The notes under the pieces are model-generated. The model saw nothing but the letters and a program-made list of their open reading frames with translations. It was not told the origin of the DNA and ran no database searches. 64,000 nucleotides of DNA from Pontibacter amylolyticus (GTDB lineage: Bacteria; Bacteroidota; Bacteroidia; Cytophagales; Hymenobacteraceae): contig NZ_BMFP01000002.1 of assembly GCF_014638845.1 (NCBI RefSeq), positions 62,001 through 126,000 of the forward strand. The letters are read 5' to 3'. The translations under genes and the position numbers were made by a program. Each line of letters opens with the position of its first letter. Position 1 is the first letter of the stretch. This document shows positions 8,310 through 17,333 of the stretch, piece after piece.

Positions 8310-8807
8310 ATGTCTATCACACAACCTGACCTGACACGCATCAACACCTTCGTTTTCGATGTGGACGGCGTACTAACAGATGGCTCCCTCTACGTGTTTG
8401 CTGACGGCGAGAAAGTGCGTGCCTTTAACATTAAAGACGGCTTTGCGATCAAACACGCCATACGCCAGGGATACAATGTGGCCATTATCTCCGCTAAAAA
8501 TGAGCCTGGGGTACGTGTGCGACTCGAGGAGCTTGAGATTGAGCACATTTTTCTGGGTGCGGAAGACAAAGTGGAAGAACTTGAAAACTACCTGTACATG
8601 CAGGGTGTTCACCCCGCCACAGTAGCCTACATGGGCGACGATATGCCAGATATGGAAGCCATGCAGCGCTGCGGCCTCAGGGCCTGCCCCGCCGATGCAG
8701 CCGATGATATACGCGAGATATGCACCTTTATTTCAACCAAAGACGGCGGTAAGGGTGCTGTGCGTGAGTTGATTGAAAAAATCATGAAGGTGCAGGATAC
8801 CTGGTAA
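8310..8807 (+). CDS. kdsC: KdsC-like HAD phosphatase (Kdo-8-phosphate phosphatase)
   Basis: A 165-residue cap-less HAD phosphatase. Motif I is FDVDGVLTDG with the catalytic pair D17/D19. Motif II lies in IISAKNEPGV and motif IV is MGDDMPDM. The length and the lack of a cap domain fit KdsC, a homotetramer that releases phosphate from Kdo-8-phosphate for lipopolysaccharide core synthesis. Related phosphatases act on other sugar acids, so the exact substrate is inferred. The start codon is immediately downstream of the iscX terminator, so the promoter must overlap or read through that hairpin. Confidence 0.85.
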   Translation: MSITQPDLTRINTFVFDVDGVLTDGSLYVFADGEKVRAFNIKDGFAIKHAIRQGYNVAIISAKNEPGVRVRLEELEIEHIFLGAEDKVEELENYLYMQGVHPATVAYMGDDMPDMEAMQRCGLRACPADAADDIREICTFISTKDGGKGAVRELIEKIMKVQDTW

Positions 8808-8924
8808 GCGCATTATACTTTTCTCAAATCAAATAGCAAATTTCTTTTACATAAAAATTTGCATATATATAATTATTTTTTAATCTTACAGACAGTTTAT
8901 TCAAAATTATTTATTTTCATTTTT

Positions 8925-9119
8925 ATGAAGACAGGAAAAGTAAAGTTCTTTATTGAATCAAAAGGCTTCGGCTTCATCACCGAAGACGAAACAAATGAGG
9001 ATTTCTTCGTGCACGTAACGGGTTTGAACGGCCTGCAAATCCAGCAGCACGACAGAGTAGCTTTCGACACGCAGGAAGGCAAAAAAGGAATCAACGCGGT
9101 AAACGTACAGCGTCTCTAA
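8925..9119 (+). CDS. Cold-shock domain protein (CspA family)
   Basis: A 64-residue single cold-shock domain. It contains RNP1-like KGFGFI (about 14-19) and RNP2-like FFVHV (about 28-32), so it should bind single-stranded RNA or DNA. I chose the ATG at 8925 because the family always begins just before GKVKFF. An in-frame ATG at 8859 would add 22 residues of non-family AT-rich sequence. The roughly 115-bp AT-rich leader before the start is typical of cold-shock mRNAs. A strong terminator follows. Confidence 0.92.
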   Translation: MKTGKVKFFIESKGFGFITEDETNEDFFVHVTGLNGLQIQQHDRVAFDTQEGKKGINAVNVQRL

Positions 9120-9137
9120 CAGCTCTACACCGACAAG

Positions 9138-9165
9138 AAAACCCCTTCCAGCAAGGGGTTTTTTT
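9138..9165 (+). terminator. Rho-independent terminator after the cold-shock gene
   Basis: AAAACCCCTT at 9138-9147 and AAGGGGTTTT at 9153-9162 form a perfect 10-bp stem with a 5-nt loop and a run of T residues. Confidence 0.85.
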
Positions 9166-9175
9166 ATGTCCTTAG

Positions 9176-9206
9176 TTTGAGGTGCCACCTACTGGTCTTA
9201 ACTTTA
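9176..9206 (+). promoter_or_regulatory. Probable promoter for the UbiA-family gene
   Basis: TTTG at 9176-9179 is followed after 19 bp by TAACTTTA at 9199-9206, one base off the -7 consensus TAnnTTTG. It lies 25 bp upstream of the TTG start at 9232, with a TATACC word in the short leader. Confidence 0.5.
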
Positions 9207-9231
9207 CAAGGGCTATACCTGTTATCTTGTC

Positions 9232-10077
9232 TTGAAAGAATTCTTATCCCTTATCCGCTTTCCCAATCTGCTACTCATACTCCTGAGCCAGGCGCTGGTG
9301 CAAGCCAGTTTGCTGAGCGCGGGTATAAATTTCTCAGGTATACCCACTCTTGGCTTCCTGATACTGACACTCTCCACGATGTGTATTGCCGCAGCGGGCT
9401 ACATCATCAACGACTATTACGATATCAAGATCGACGCCATCAACAAACCTGACCGGGTGGTGGTTGGCAAAAGCATACGCCGCAGACCGGCCATGTTCAC
9501 GCACATGGTGCTTTCGTTTGTAGGTATAGCGCTGGGTTTCTACCTTTCGATACCGGTTGGGCTTATCAATGTAGGCGCGGTCTTCCTGCTGTGGGGCTAT
9601 TCTGACCGGTTAAAGAAATTACCATTAATTGGCAACCTGGTTATTGCACTTTTATCGGCCTCTATGCTGCTGGTTGTGGCCGTTTATGCGGGCAAGCTCA
9701 ACAAAATCACCATCAGCTACGCGGTGTTTGCCTTTCTGATTTCGCTTATCCGGGAGATCGTCAAAGACATGGAGGATGTGCGGGGAGACGCCTCTTTTGA
9801 CTGCCGTACGCTTCCAATCGTGCTGGGTATACGGCGTGCCAAGTACGTGCTATACCCTGTTATCGCGCTTTTCCAGGCCTTCCTGCTGGTGGTCATTTTT
9901 CACCCCGTCACAGGGATAGGCTTTGACATTTACATGCTGCTGCTGGTGCTGATCCCGAGCATCTGGATGACGGTAAAACTGGTGCGGGCCGACCGCAAGC
10001 GTGACTTTACCTACCTGAGCAACCTGGGCAAGTTCATTATGCTGACTGGTATTCTGTCGATGTTGTTGATCAATTAA
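9232..10077 (+). CDS. UbiA-family prenyltransferase
   Basis: A 281-residue membrane protein with about eight or nine helices. The two Asp-rich motifs are NDYYDIKID (N60-D68) and DMEDVRGD (about 180-187). They bind Mg-prenyl diphosphate in the UbiA superfamily. Bacteroidota homologues are often annotated as geranylgeranylglycerol-phosphate geranylgeranyltransferase-like, but the acceptor cannot be told from sequence. The start is a TTG, chosen because MKEFLSLIRFPNLL matches the usual family N-terminus. Confidence 0.88.
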   Translation: MKEFLSLIRFPNLLLILLSQALVQASLLSAGINFSGIPTLGFLILTLSTMCIAAAGYIINDYYDIKIDAINKPDRVVVGKSIRRRPAMFTHMVLSFVGIALGFYLSIPVGLINVGAVFLLWGYSDRLKKLPLIGNLVIALLSASMLLVVAVYAGKLNKITISYAVFAFLISLIREIVKDMEDVRGDASFDCRTLPIVLGIRRAKYVLYPVIALFQAFLLVVIFHPVTGIGFDIYMLLLVLIPSIWMTVKLVRADRKRDFTYLSNLGKFIMLTGILSMLLIN

Positions 10078-10437
10078 AAACCAGGTATACCCATTAGCCC
10101 CTTCCCTTTTAATTCAAACTTCCAGAAGGTGAGGGTATGATGAAGCTACCATCTGCTACTTCATTCCCTGTACCTCTTTTAAGAATACAGACGCTGCGCT
10201 ATACCTAACCTGATGCGCTAGCCAGTCTCGCTCAAACCGTCCATCACTATAACTGTGCGAGCGGGAGTATCCGGTACTTATACCTGCCCCTGCACACAAT
10301 TGTCTGGCATCAGCACCGCATAACTATTGGTGTTGAAGGTAAGAGGTAAAGGACTTGCATTTTAGATGTGCATTTTGTTAATTACATAGTCTATTTGCTT
10401 TCGCAACGGATAGCCGTACCCGAACCTACCTTACCTT
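10078..10437. other. Non-coding gap before the Fur-family gene
   Basis: These 360 bases hold no convincing gene or terminator. They contain three GGTATA/TATACC words (about 10084, 10199 and 10279), one a full GGTATACC palindrome at 10084-10091. The 60 bp before 10438 are AT-rich and probably carry the regulator's promoter, but I see no clear -7 box or operator. Confidence 0.5.
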
Positions 10438-10881
10438 ATGAACAAACTTCACCTGTTACTCGAGGCCTACGGGCTTCGGAAGACGAAGTGCCGTATAGAG
10501 GTGCTTCGTTTGTTTCTTGAGCACCGACACGCCCTGGCGCACGCTGCCATAGAACAGCAGCTCGGCCCACAGTTTGACCGGGTCACGCTGTACCGCACCC
10601 TGCACGCCTTTGAGGAGCATGGGCTGGTGCACAGTATCCCCAGCACGGACGGCATTACGCGCTATGCCCTTTGCCAGCAGGCCTGCAACAAACACCGGCA
10701 CCAGCACGACCACATTCACTTCAGCTGTACTGCCTGCGGACATACCTACTGCCTGAACGAGGTATACGTGCCGACGCTGCGAATGCCGGAGGGCTACCAG
10801 GTGAAGGAATTCCGGTTTTGTGTGCAGGGTGTGTGCGACAAGTGTGTATTGCAGCCAGTAGAGTACTTAGCGCACGCATAG
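10438..10881 (+). CDS. Fur-family metal-responsive repressor (possibly Zur)
   Basis: A 147-residue protein with an N-terminal winged helix (recognition region DRVTLYRTLHAFEEHGLV at 47-64). A C-terminal dimerisation domain holds two CxxC pairs, C97/C100 and C133/C136, the structural zinc site of Fur proteins. A histidine cluster (HRHQHDHIHF at 86-95) provides the metal-sensing ligands. The sequence looks closer to Zur than to Fur or PerR, but the sensed metal is inferred. No metal transporter is adjacent. A DUF4442 gene follows after 60 bp. Confidence 0.88.
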   Translation: MNKLHLLLEAYGLRKTKCRIEVLRLFLEHRHALAHAAIEQQLGPQFDRVTLYRTLHAFEEHGLVHSIPSTDGITRYALCQQACNKHRHQHDHIHFSCTACGHTYCLNEVYVPTLRMPEGYQVKEFRFCVQGVCDKCVLQPVEYLAHA

Positions 10882-10941
10882 CCAATTGCTATACCTGATA
10901 ACCCTTGATCCTTTAGCGAAACCTGTATACAACCCATTGTT

Positions 10942-11445
10942 ATGCCCGCAACCACTCTGACCGCTGCCGACCAGTTTCGCCAGCTTGCCGCCTCCCCCAG
11001 CAAACTGCGGCTCTTTATGCTGTCCAGGCTACCGATGGCTTATATGGCCGGCCTGCGGGTTGGTTCTATTTCAGAAGAGCGGGCGGAGGTGACGATCCCC
11101 TATAAGTATCTCAACAAGAACCCGTTCAACTCCATCTATTTCGCGAGTTTGAGTATGGCGGCCGAGCTTTCGACGGGTTTGCTGTGCATGGCCCAGACTT
11201 ACAAGTCAGTCCCGGCTGTGTCGATGCTGGTGGTGCACATGGAAGCGGATTTTATGAAGAAAGCAGTGGGGAAAATTACCTTTAGCTGCGAAGACGGACA
11301 TAGTATAAAAGCAGCCGCAGACCAGACCAAGCTTACTGGCGAAGGGGTAACCGTAGTGGCTACCAGCACAGGTATAGACGAGGCCGGCGACAAAGTGGCC
11401 GAGTTTCGGTTCACCTGGTCGTTGAAGGCGAAACTGAAAAAATAA
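10942..11445 (+). CDS. DUF4442 hotdog-fold protein
   Basis: A 167-residue soluble protein matching DUF4442, a thioesterase-like hotdog family. The recognisable core is VTIPYKYLNKNPFNSIYFASLSMAAELSTG, equivalent to the hotdog helix region, followed by mixed beta strands. No substrate is known. It lies 60 bp after the Fur-family gene and may share its transcript. Confidence 0.8.
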   Translation: MPATTLTAADQFRQLAASPSKLRLFMLSRLPMAYMAGLRVGSISEERAEVTIPYKYLNKNPFNSIYFASLSMAAELSTGLLCMAQTYKSVPAVSMLVVHMEADFMKKAVGKITFSCEDGHSIKAAADQTKLTGEGVTVVATSTGIDEAGDKVAEFRFTWSLKAKLKK

Positions 11446-11610
11446 GGATGGAACCTGGTAGCTAACAGCTGGTTATACTTCGTCTATACAGCTGCTCTAA
11501 TCGAGCCATTTAGCGTTGTGCCGGCCGGTGCTATACCTTACACCTGCATGTATTCAAAAGCGACGAGATCCTTCCATACACAAGCTCAATCTATACCTTA
11601 TTCTTCCAAC

Positions 11611-12183
11611 ATGAAGACATACATTGTTCTGCTACGGGGTGTGATGCCTACCGGGAAAAACAAGGTGCCGATGGCACAGCTGCGTCAGGTATTGAGTGAT
11701 GCCGGCTTTCAACAGGTGCGCACCTGGATTCAGAGCGGGAATGCTGTGTTGCGCAGCGATTTATCAGCCAAAGAGGTAGAGTTGCGGGTACATCAGCTGA
11801 TCAAAGAGCATATCGGTCCGGACTTGGCCATCGTGGTCAGAACCGGTCACGAGCTCAGGCAAATGCTCGACAACAACCCGTTTCTGGGTGACGAGTACCC
11901 GATAGCGCGGGTGTTTTTTGTCTCTTTTCAGGAGTCGCCGGCTGAGGAGAAGGTACAGGCACTGCTCGCACAGGACTTTGGGCAGGAGAAACTTCGTATA
12001 GACGGCATGTCAGCTTACATGTTCATACCTCAAGCCTTCAGCGACAGCAAACTCAGCAATAATTTCCTGGAGCGGAAGCTAGGGGTTGCGGCCACCACCC
12101 GAAACTTTAACACCATCACTAAAATGATTGCCTGGGCTGAGGAAGAACAAGACGTAGCCACTCCCCATAAAATTAGCTCATGA
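11611..12183 (+). CDS. DUF1697 family protein
   Basis: A 190-residue protein with the DUF1697 signature near its start: TYIVLLRGVMPTGKNKVPMA, then RTWIQSGNAVL and the C-terminal ATTRNFNTITKM. The family is widespread and of unknown function. I chose the ATG at 11611. An upstream in-frame start would add 31 residues of low-complexity sequence that are not part of the family, spanning two TATACC words. Confidence 0.85.
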   Translation: MKTYIVLLRGVMPTGKNKVPMAQLRQVLSDAGFQQVRTWIQSGNAVLRSDLSAKEVELRVHQLIKEHIGPDLAIVVRTGHELRQMLDNNPFLGDEYPIARVFFVSFQESPAEEKVQALLAQDFGQEKLRIDGMSAYMFIPQAFSDSKLSNNFLERKLGVAATTRNFNTITKMIAWAEEEQDVATPHKISS

Positions 12184-12297
12184 AGAATGCCTGAATCTGG
12201 TATTTTGCCTGCGCCGGCATCCGCCTGAAATAGCGCCCCTAACTACTGACAGTACAGACAGCGTAACTTAACAAGCCATATACCTACAACAACCAAT

Positions 12298-12753
12298 ATG
12301 CAATCAACCGCCCCGACACCCGAGCTATACCTGGCCGAGCTTCCCGAAGAACGCCAGCAAATCATGAACGACCTAAGAGAGGTGATCGTCAGGAATATTC
12401 CAGCGGGTTTTGAAGAAATGATGGGCTACGGCATGCTGGGCTACGCAGTTCCGCACAGCCTCTACCCGGCCGGCTACCACTGCGACCCAAAACAGCCGCT
12501 GCCTTTTATGGGCATCGCCTCGCAGAAGAACCACATCGCCGTGTACCACATGGGGATGTATGCGGACGAAGGCCTGCTCAACTGGTTCCAGGAGGAGTTT
12601 CCGAAACACAGTAATCGGAAGCTCGACATGGGCAAAAGCTGCATCCGTTTTAAGAAGCCGGAGCATGTGCCGCTGGCCCTTATCGGTGAATTGGCCTCCA
12701 AAATGACGCCGCAGGAGTGGATCGACCTCTATACCCGTACCTTCAGAAGATAA
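12298..12753 (+). CDS. DUF1801 domain protein (YdhG-like)
   Basis: A 151-residue protein of the DUF1801 family. It has YLAELPEERQQIMNDLREVI near the N-terminus, PAGFEEMMGYGMLGYAV, and a KSCIRFKK segment. The fold is related to the frataxin-like YdhG proteins, with no established biochemical activity. It sits 114 bp after the DUF1697 gene; no shared function is evident. Confidence 0.83.
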   Translation: MQSTAPTPELYLAELPEERQQIMNDLREVIVRNIPAGFEEMMGYGMLGYAVPHSLYPAGYHCDPKQPLPFMGIASQKNHIAVYHMGMYADEGLLNWFQEEFPKHSNRKLDMGKSCIRFKKPEHVPLALIGELASKMTPQEWIDLYTRTFRR

Positions 12754-12776
12754 AAGCCATACCTTTTCTGCCTGTT

Positions 12777-12811
12777 TTTGCTGGCTCCTATACCTAAACC
12801 AGCTATATTTG
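12777..12811 (+). promoter_or_regulatory. Probable purN promoter
   Basis: TTTG at 12777-12780 and TATATTTG at 12804-12811 match the -33 and -7 elements, with a 23-bp spacer that is at the long end of the usual range. The -7 box covers an upstream in-frame TTG at 12809, which argues that translation starts further down, at the TTG at 12836. Confidence 0.55.
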
Positions 12812-12835
12812 CGGTTTCAATCGATAGCTATACCT

Positions 12836-13423
12836 TTGACACCAGCAGATAAAAAGAATATAGTCATTTTCGCTTCGGGGTCGGGCAGCAATGCGCAGCG
12901 CCTGATGGAGTACTTCGAGCACCATCCTGCCATACGTGTGGCCGCCCTTTTCGCCAACAATCCGAAAGCGTATGCCCTAAAACGAGCCGAGACCTTCCAC
13001 GTCCCGGCTTTTTTGTTTTCCCGCGACGAGTTCTATAACTCCACGAAAGTGCTGGAGCAGGTACAGTCCTTCCAGCCCGATCTGATCGTGCTGGCTGGTT
13101 TTCTATGGCTCGTGCCCCAGAACTTCCTGCAGGCCTTCCCGGACCGCATCATCAACATTCACCCGGCCCTGTTGCCCCAGTACGGCGGCAAAGGCATGCA
13201 CGGGCTCAACGTACACACAGCCGTAGTTACCGCCGGCGATAAGGAGTCAGGCATCACCATCCACCGCGTGAACGAGGAGTACGACAAAGGTGAGTTTGTC
13301 CTGCAGGAGCGCTGCCCGGTATACCCCGACGACACGCCTGAGGATCTGGCGGCCCGCGTACTGCAACTTGAGCACAAGTATTTGCCGGAGGTAGTCGAGA
13401 AGCTGGTACTGCAACTGCCTTAG
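12836..13423 (+). CDS. purN: Phosphoribosylglycinamide formyltransferase PurN
   Basis: A 195-residue GAR transformylase, which formylates glycinamide ribonucleotide from 10-formyl-THF in purine synthesis. The phosphate loop is FASGSGSNAQ near the N-terminus. The catalytic block NIHPALLP holds the conserved Asn and His, and the Asp is in NEEYDKGEFV. I placed the start at TTG 12836 because the in-frame TTG at 12809 lies inside a promoter -7 box. The TATACC word ends two bases before the TTG. purH follows 63 bp later. Confidence 0.9.
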   Translation: MTPADKKNIVIFASGSGSNAQRLMEYFEHHPAIRVAALFANNPKAYALKRAETFHVPAFLFSRDEFYNSTKVLEQVQSFQPDLIVLAGFLWLVPQNFLQAFPDRIINIHPALLPQYGGKGMHGLNVHTAVVTAGDKESGITIHRVNEEYDKGEFVLQERCPVYPDDTPEDLAARVLQLEHKYLPEVVEKLVLQLP

Positions 13424-13486
13424 AGCTTCCGGCACCATCAGCACATTAAGCAATTAATCCATTAGCACATTATATAGCCTATACCT

Positions 13487-15010
13487 ATGCAATCTGTCAA
13501 AATCAAATCCGCACTTATCTCGGTTTACTACAAAGACCGCCTGGAGCCACTGGTAGAGCTCCTGAAGCAGCACAACGTGACCATCTACTCTACAGGTGGT
13601 ACGCAAGCCTTTCTGGAAGAGCAGGGCGCTGAGGTAGTAGCCGTAGAGGACCTGACCGCTTACCCTTCTATCTTCGGAGGCCGCGTGAAGACCCTGCACC
13701 CAAAAGTGTTCGGTGGCATCCTGCACCGCCGCGCCAACGAAAGCGACCTGGCCGAGCGTGAGCAGTACGAGATTCCGCCAATCGACCTGGTGGTGGTAGA
13801 CCTGTATCCGTTCGAAGAGACGGTGGCGTCAGGTGCATCGGAAGCGGATGTGATTGAGAAGATTGACATTGGCGGTATTTCCCTGATCAGGGCCGCGGCC
13901 AAGAATTTCCAGGATGTGCTGATCGTGTCGTCGCGCGAGCAGTATGACGAGGTGGTGGAGTTGCTGCAAACGAAAGACGGTGCTACGGAGCTGGCGGATC
14001 GCAAGCGTTTCGCGGCCAAGGCGTTTGACATTTCATCCAACTACGACACGCACATTTTCAACTACCTGAGCAAAGAGCAGGACATCCACGTGTTCAAGCA
14101 GAGCGTGCGTGAGGCGACTCCGCTGCGTTACGGCGAGAACCCGCACCAGCAGGGCACCTTCTATGGTAAGTTGGAAGACCTGTTTGAGCAGCTAAACGGC
14201 AAGCAGCTTTCTTACAACAACCTGGTAGACGTAGATGCCGCCGTGGCTCTGGGTGCTGAGTTCGAAGAGCCCGCCGTAGCCATCCTGAAGCACACCAACG
14301 CCTGTGGTTGTGCAACTGGAGAGACGATCAAAGAAGCTTATCTGTCTGCCCTCTCCACCGACCCGGTTTCGGCTTTTGGTGGTGTGATCATCGCCAACCG
14401 CACCATCGACCTGGGTGCTGCTGAGGAGCTGAACAAGCTGTTCTTCGAGGTACTGATCGCCCCTGACTTCGACGCGGACGCACTCGAGCTGCTGCGCACC
14501 AAGAAAAACCGCATCCTGCTGAAACAGAAACCAGTAGAGCTGCCAGCCAAGCAGTTTAAGACATTGCTGAACGGCGTGATCGAGCAGGACAAAGACCTGA
14601 AGACCGAGACAGAGGCCGACTTCAAGACAGCCACCAAGCGTGCCCCTTCGGCAGCCGAGAAAAAAGCGCTCGTGTTTGCAGCCAAGGTGTGCAAGCACAC
14701 TAAGTCCAACACTATCGTGCTGGCTACCGATAAGATGATGATCTCGAGCGGCGTGGGCCAGACCTCTCGTGTGGACGCCCTGCGCCAGGCGATTGAAAAA
14801 GCCAAAAGCTTTGGTTTCAACATCAGCAACACGGTAATGGCCTCCGACGCTTTCTTCCCTTTCCCGGACTGCGTAGAGATTGCGGACCAGGCAGGTATAA
14901 AGGCAGTGGTGCAGCCGGGCGGCTCCATCAAAGATCAGGACTCGATTGACTATTGCGACGCCCACAATATGGCCATGGTGATGACGGGTGTGCGCCATTT
15001 CAAGCACTAA
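13487..15010 (+). CDS. purH: Bifunctional AICAR transformylase / IMP cyclohydrolase PurH
   Basis: A 507-residue enzyme for the last two steps of IMP synthesis. The N-terminal MGS-like cyclohydrolase domain (about 1-195) includes KIKSALISVYYKD and TLHPKVFGGIL. The C-terminal AICAR transformylase domain starts near RYGENPHQQGTFY and carries the catalytic Lys-His in ILKHTNACGCA. The length is normal. The ATG is directly preceded by CTATACCT, and the TAA is directly followed by GGTATAG. A terminator follows before mreB, a gene order I recall as common in Bacteroidota. Confidence 0.96.
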   Translation: MQSVKIKSALISVYYKDRLEPLVELLKQHNVTIYSTGGTQAFLEEQGAEVVAVEDLTAYPSIFGGRVKTLHPKVFGGILHRRANESDLAEREQYEIPPIDLVVVDLYPFEETVASGASEADVIEKIDIGGISLIRAAAKNFQDVLIVSSREQYDEVVELLQTKDGATELADRKRFAAKAFDISSNYDTHIFNYLSKEQDIHVFKQSVREATPLRYGENPHQQGTFYGKLEDLFEQLNGKQLSYNNLVDVDAAVALGAEFEEPAVAILKHTNACGCATGETIKEAYLSALSTDPVSAFGGVIIANRTIDLGAAEELNKLFFEVLIAPDFDADALELLRTKKNRILLKQKPVELPAKQFKTLLNGVIEQDKDLKTETEADFKTATKRAPSAAEKKALVFAAKVCKHTKSNTIVLATDKMMISSGVGQTSRVDALRQAIEKAKSFGFNISNTVMASDAFFPFPDCVEIADQAGIKAVVQPGGSIKDQDSIDYCDAHNMAMVMTGVRHFKH

Positions 15011-15043
15011 GGTATAGCGCCTGTTGCAGGTATAGAATTTTTC

Positions 15044-15080
15044 AAAAGCCCCATTCAAAAAAGAATGGGGCTTTTCTTTT
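15044..15080 (+). terminator. Rho-independent terminator after purH
   Basis: AAAAGCCCCATTC at 15044-15056 and GAATGGGGCTTTT at 15063-15075 form a perfect 13-bp stem with an A6 loop and a T-rich tail. Confidence 0.88.
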
Positions 15081-15434
15081 ACGTCCTGTACTCCAGCCAA
15101 GCAGGTATAGCAGGCTTCTGATGTGTCGTATACGTCGCCACAAGTTGTGTTAAAGCTAACCTCGCAACATGCTGCGTGCTTCCGGTAAACTATTTATCCA
15201 TCCGGCCAAATCAAACTCCAGCACACATCCAATTTTATACCCGCAGATGCGTTATGTAAGGCAACACAGAGAATTGTATGGAATATGGGAAAGAAAAACT
15301 CTGAAAACTTTTACCTCTTCTGCATCAGCATTATTAATTCCGCTGAAAATCACTAATTTTGCGGCTAGTTTTTGATTAGAAATATTGTATATTAAACATA
15401 TAACTGGGCAGCCGCACGCCTTCAAAAAATAAGA
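15081..15434 (+). promoter_or_regulatory. Leader and promoter region of mreB
   Basis: A 354-bp gap with no convincing gene; an open stretch at 15169-15375 has no family features. TAATTTTG at 15354-15361 is a good -7 box, and the -33 position (TTA at 15331-15333, 20-bp spacing) is one base off TTG. This would give the mreBCD-mrdA-rodA operon a leader of about 65 nt. Confidence 0.5.
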
Positions 15435-16460
15435 ATGGGACTATTTAACTTTCTTACCAGCGATATAGCCATTGATTTGGGTACCGCCAATACCCTGATT
15501 ATCCATAACGACAAGATTGTGGTGGACGAGCCATCCATCATCGCTGTGGATCGCACCACGGGCCGTGTACTTGCAATTGGCCGCAATGCCATGCAGATGC
15601 ACGAAAAAACCCACGAAAACATCAAGACCATTCGTCCGCTGAAAGACGGGGTGATCGCTGACTTCCATGCCGCTGAGGAGATGATCCGGGGTATGATCAA
15701 GATGATCGACACGGGCCGTCGCCTGTTCCAGCCTTCGCACCGCATGGTGATTTGTATTCCTTCAGGTATAACCGAAGTGGAGAAACGCGCGGTGCGTGAC
15801 TCGGCCCAGCATGCCGGTGCCAAAGAGGTATGGATGATTCAGGAGCCTATGGCCGCTGCCATAGGTATAGGCATCGACGTAGAGCAACCGATCGGTTCCA
15901 TGATCGTGGACATCGGGGGTGGTACGACGGAGATCGCTGTGGTGGCCCTTTCCGGCATTGTGTGCGACCAGTCCATCCGCATCGCCGGCGACGTGTTCAC
16001 CAAAGACATTCTGGACTACATGCGCCGCCAGCACAACCTGCTGATCGGCGAACGCTCTGCCGAAAAGATCAAAATCGAAGTGGGCTCTGCGTTGACAGAG
16101 TTGGAGAACCCACCGGCTGACTACGAGATCCGTGGCCGCGACCTGATGACAGGTATACCGAAGGTGATCAAGGTAACGTACCAGGAGATCGCCATTGCGC
16201 TGGACAAGTCGGTGTCGAAGATCGAGGAAGCTGTGCTGAAGGCGCTGGAAATCGCGCCGCCGGAGCTTTCTGCCGACATCTACGACAACGGCATCCACCT
16301 GACCGGTGGTGGCGCATTGCTGCGTGGCTTCGACAAGCGTCTGGCTGCCAAAACCAAACTGCCGATCCACATCGCCGAAGATCCGCTCAGAGCGGTAGTG
16401 CGTGGCACGGGTGCGGCTATCAAAAATCTGGAAGGTTTTAAGAACGTCCTCCTGACTTAA
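15435..16460 (+). CDS. mreB: Rod-shape-determining actin homologue MreB
   Basis: A 341-residue bacterial actin. Its ATP-binding loops are IDLGTANTLI near the N-terminus, MIVDIGGGTTEIAVV at about 155-169 and a C-terminal HLTGGGALLRGF. It forms membrane-bound filaments that guide the elongation machinery. It is the first gene of the mreB-mreC-mreD-mrdA-rodA operon, with only 9 bp to mreC. Several Gly-Ile pairs are encoded GGT ATA inside the over-represented word. Confidence 0.97.
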   Translation: MGLFNFLTSDIAIDLGTANTLIIHNDKIVVDEPSIIAVDRTTGRVLAIGRNAMQMHEKTHENIKTIRPLKDGVIADFHAAEEMIRGMIKMIDTGRRLFQPSHRMVICIPSGITEVEKRAVRDSAQHAGAKEVWMIQEPMAAAIGIGIDVEQPIGSMIVDIGGGTTEIAVVALSGIVCDQSIRIAGDVFTKDILDYMRRQHNLLIGERSAEKIKIEVGSALTELENPPADYEIRGRDLMTGIPKVIKVTYQEIAIALDKSVSKIEEAVLKALEIAPPELSADIYDNGIHLTGGGALLRGFDKRLAAKTKLPIHIAEDPLRAVVRGTGAAIKNLEGFKNVLLT

Positions 16461-16469
16461 AAGTGCCGC

Positions 16470-17333
16470 ATGCGGAATCTATTTGCATTTATTTATCGGT
16501 TCCGTGCATTCCTTCTATTCGTGTTGCTGGAGGCGCTCTGCATCTTCCTGATTGTGCGCTACAACACATATCAGGGAGCCGCTATGTTCAACTCCGCCAA
16601 CACCTATGTGGGGCGTGTGCTGGAGTTTCAAAGTGGCGTAACCGACTACTTCAGGCTGGCGTCTGTGAACAGTACGCTTGCCCAGGAAAATGCCGTGCTA
16701 CGCCAGCAACTCATGTCTTACAGGCAGGACGCTGAAGCAGACAGCACCGATCAGCTTGACACGACCTTTTTCGCAGCCACCGACTCTGCCAAATCAGAGC
16801 CCTTCATTTTGCATGCCGGCCGTGTTATTAACAACTCAATCCGTCGCACGAACAATTATCTGACACTGGCAGCAGGAAGCCTGGATGGCGTGAAGCCGGG
16901 TATGGGCGTTATTTCCCCGAACGGGGCTGTGGGGCGCGTAAAAACCGTATCGAAGCACTATGCCACCGTTACCTCGCTCCTGCACTCACAGATGCTGATC
17001 TCGGCCAAGATCAAGAAAGACAACACCTTTGGCACCATTAAGTGGACCGGCGGCGACTACCGCACGGCCCTGCTCGACTACATACCGCTTCACGTGAAGC
17101 CCGAGCCCGGCGACACCGTGGTGACTAGCGGCTTCAACACGGTTTTCCCGGAAGGGATCATGATCGGCACCATCAGCGAGGTGGAGCGCGAGCTGGATAA
17201 GAGTTTCTATACCATCCGGGTGCAACTCTCGGTTGACTTCGCCCAACTCTCCTTTGTGTATGTCGTGGAAAATCCGCGGCGCCCGGAGCAGGACTCCCTT
17301 GAAACAGAAGCAGGAATAATCCCCCATGAATAA
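16470..17333 (+). CDS. mreC: Rod shape-determining protein MreC
   Basis: A 287-residue bitopic protein with a short cytosolic N-terminus, one membrane helix (about 12-30) and a coiled coil (about 55-95). A beta-barrel periplasmic domain includes GVISPNGAVGRVK and VVTSGFNTVFPEGIMIG. MreC links MreB to PBP2 and activates the elongasome. It overlaps mreD by 8 bp. Confidence 0.94.
   Translation: MRNLFAFIYRFRAFLLFVLLEALCIFLIVRYNTYQGAAMFNSANTYVGRVLEFQSGVTDYFRLASVNSTLAQENAVLRQQLMSYRQDAEADSTDQLDTTFFAATDSAKSEPFILHAGRVINNSIRRTNNYLTLAAGSLDGVKPGMGVISPNGAVGRVKTVSKHYATVTSLLHSQMLISAKIKKDNTFGTIKWTGGDYRTALLDYIPLHVKPEPGDTVVTSGFNTVFPEGIMIGTISEVERELDKSFYTIRVQLSVDFAQLSFVYVVENPRRPEQDSLETEAGIIPHE

Noticed and set aside
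12809..12835. An upstream TTG start for purN adding nine residues
   Set aside because: The codon overlaps a good -7 promoter box and the extra residues are not part of the PurN family.
15169..15375. A 68-codon open frame upstream of mreB
   Set aside because: It has low-complexity, AT-rich content with no family resemblance, and it overlaps the probable mreB promoter and leader.
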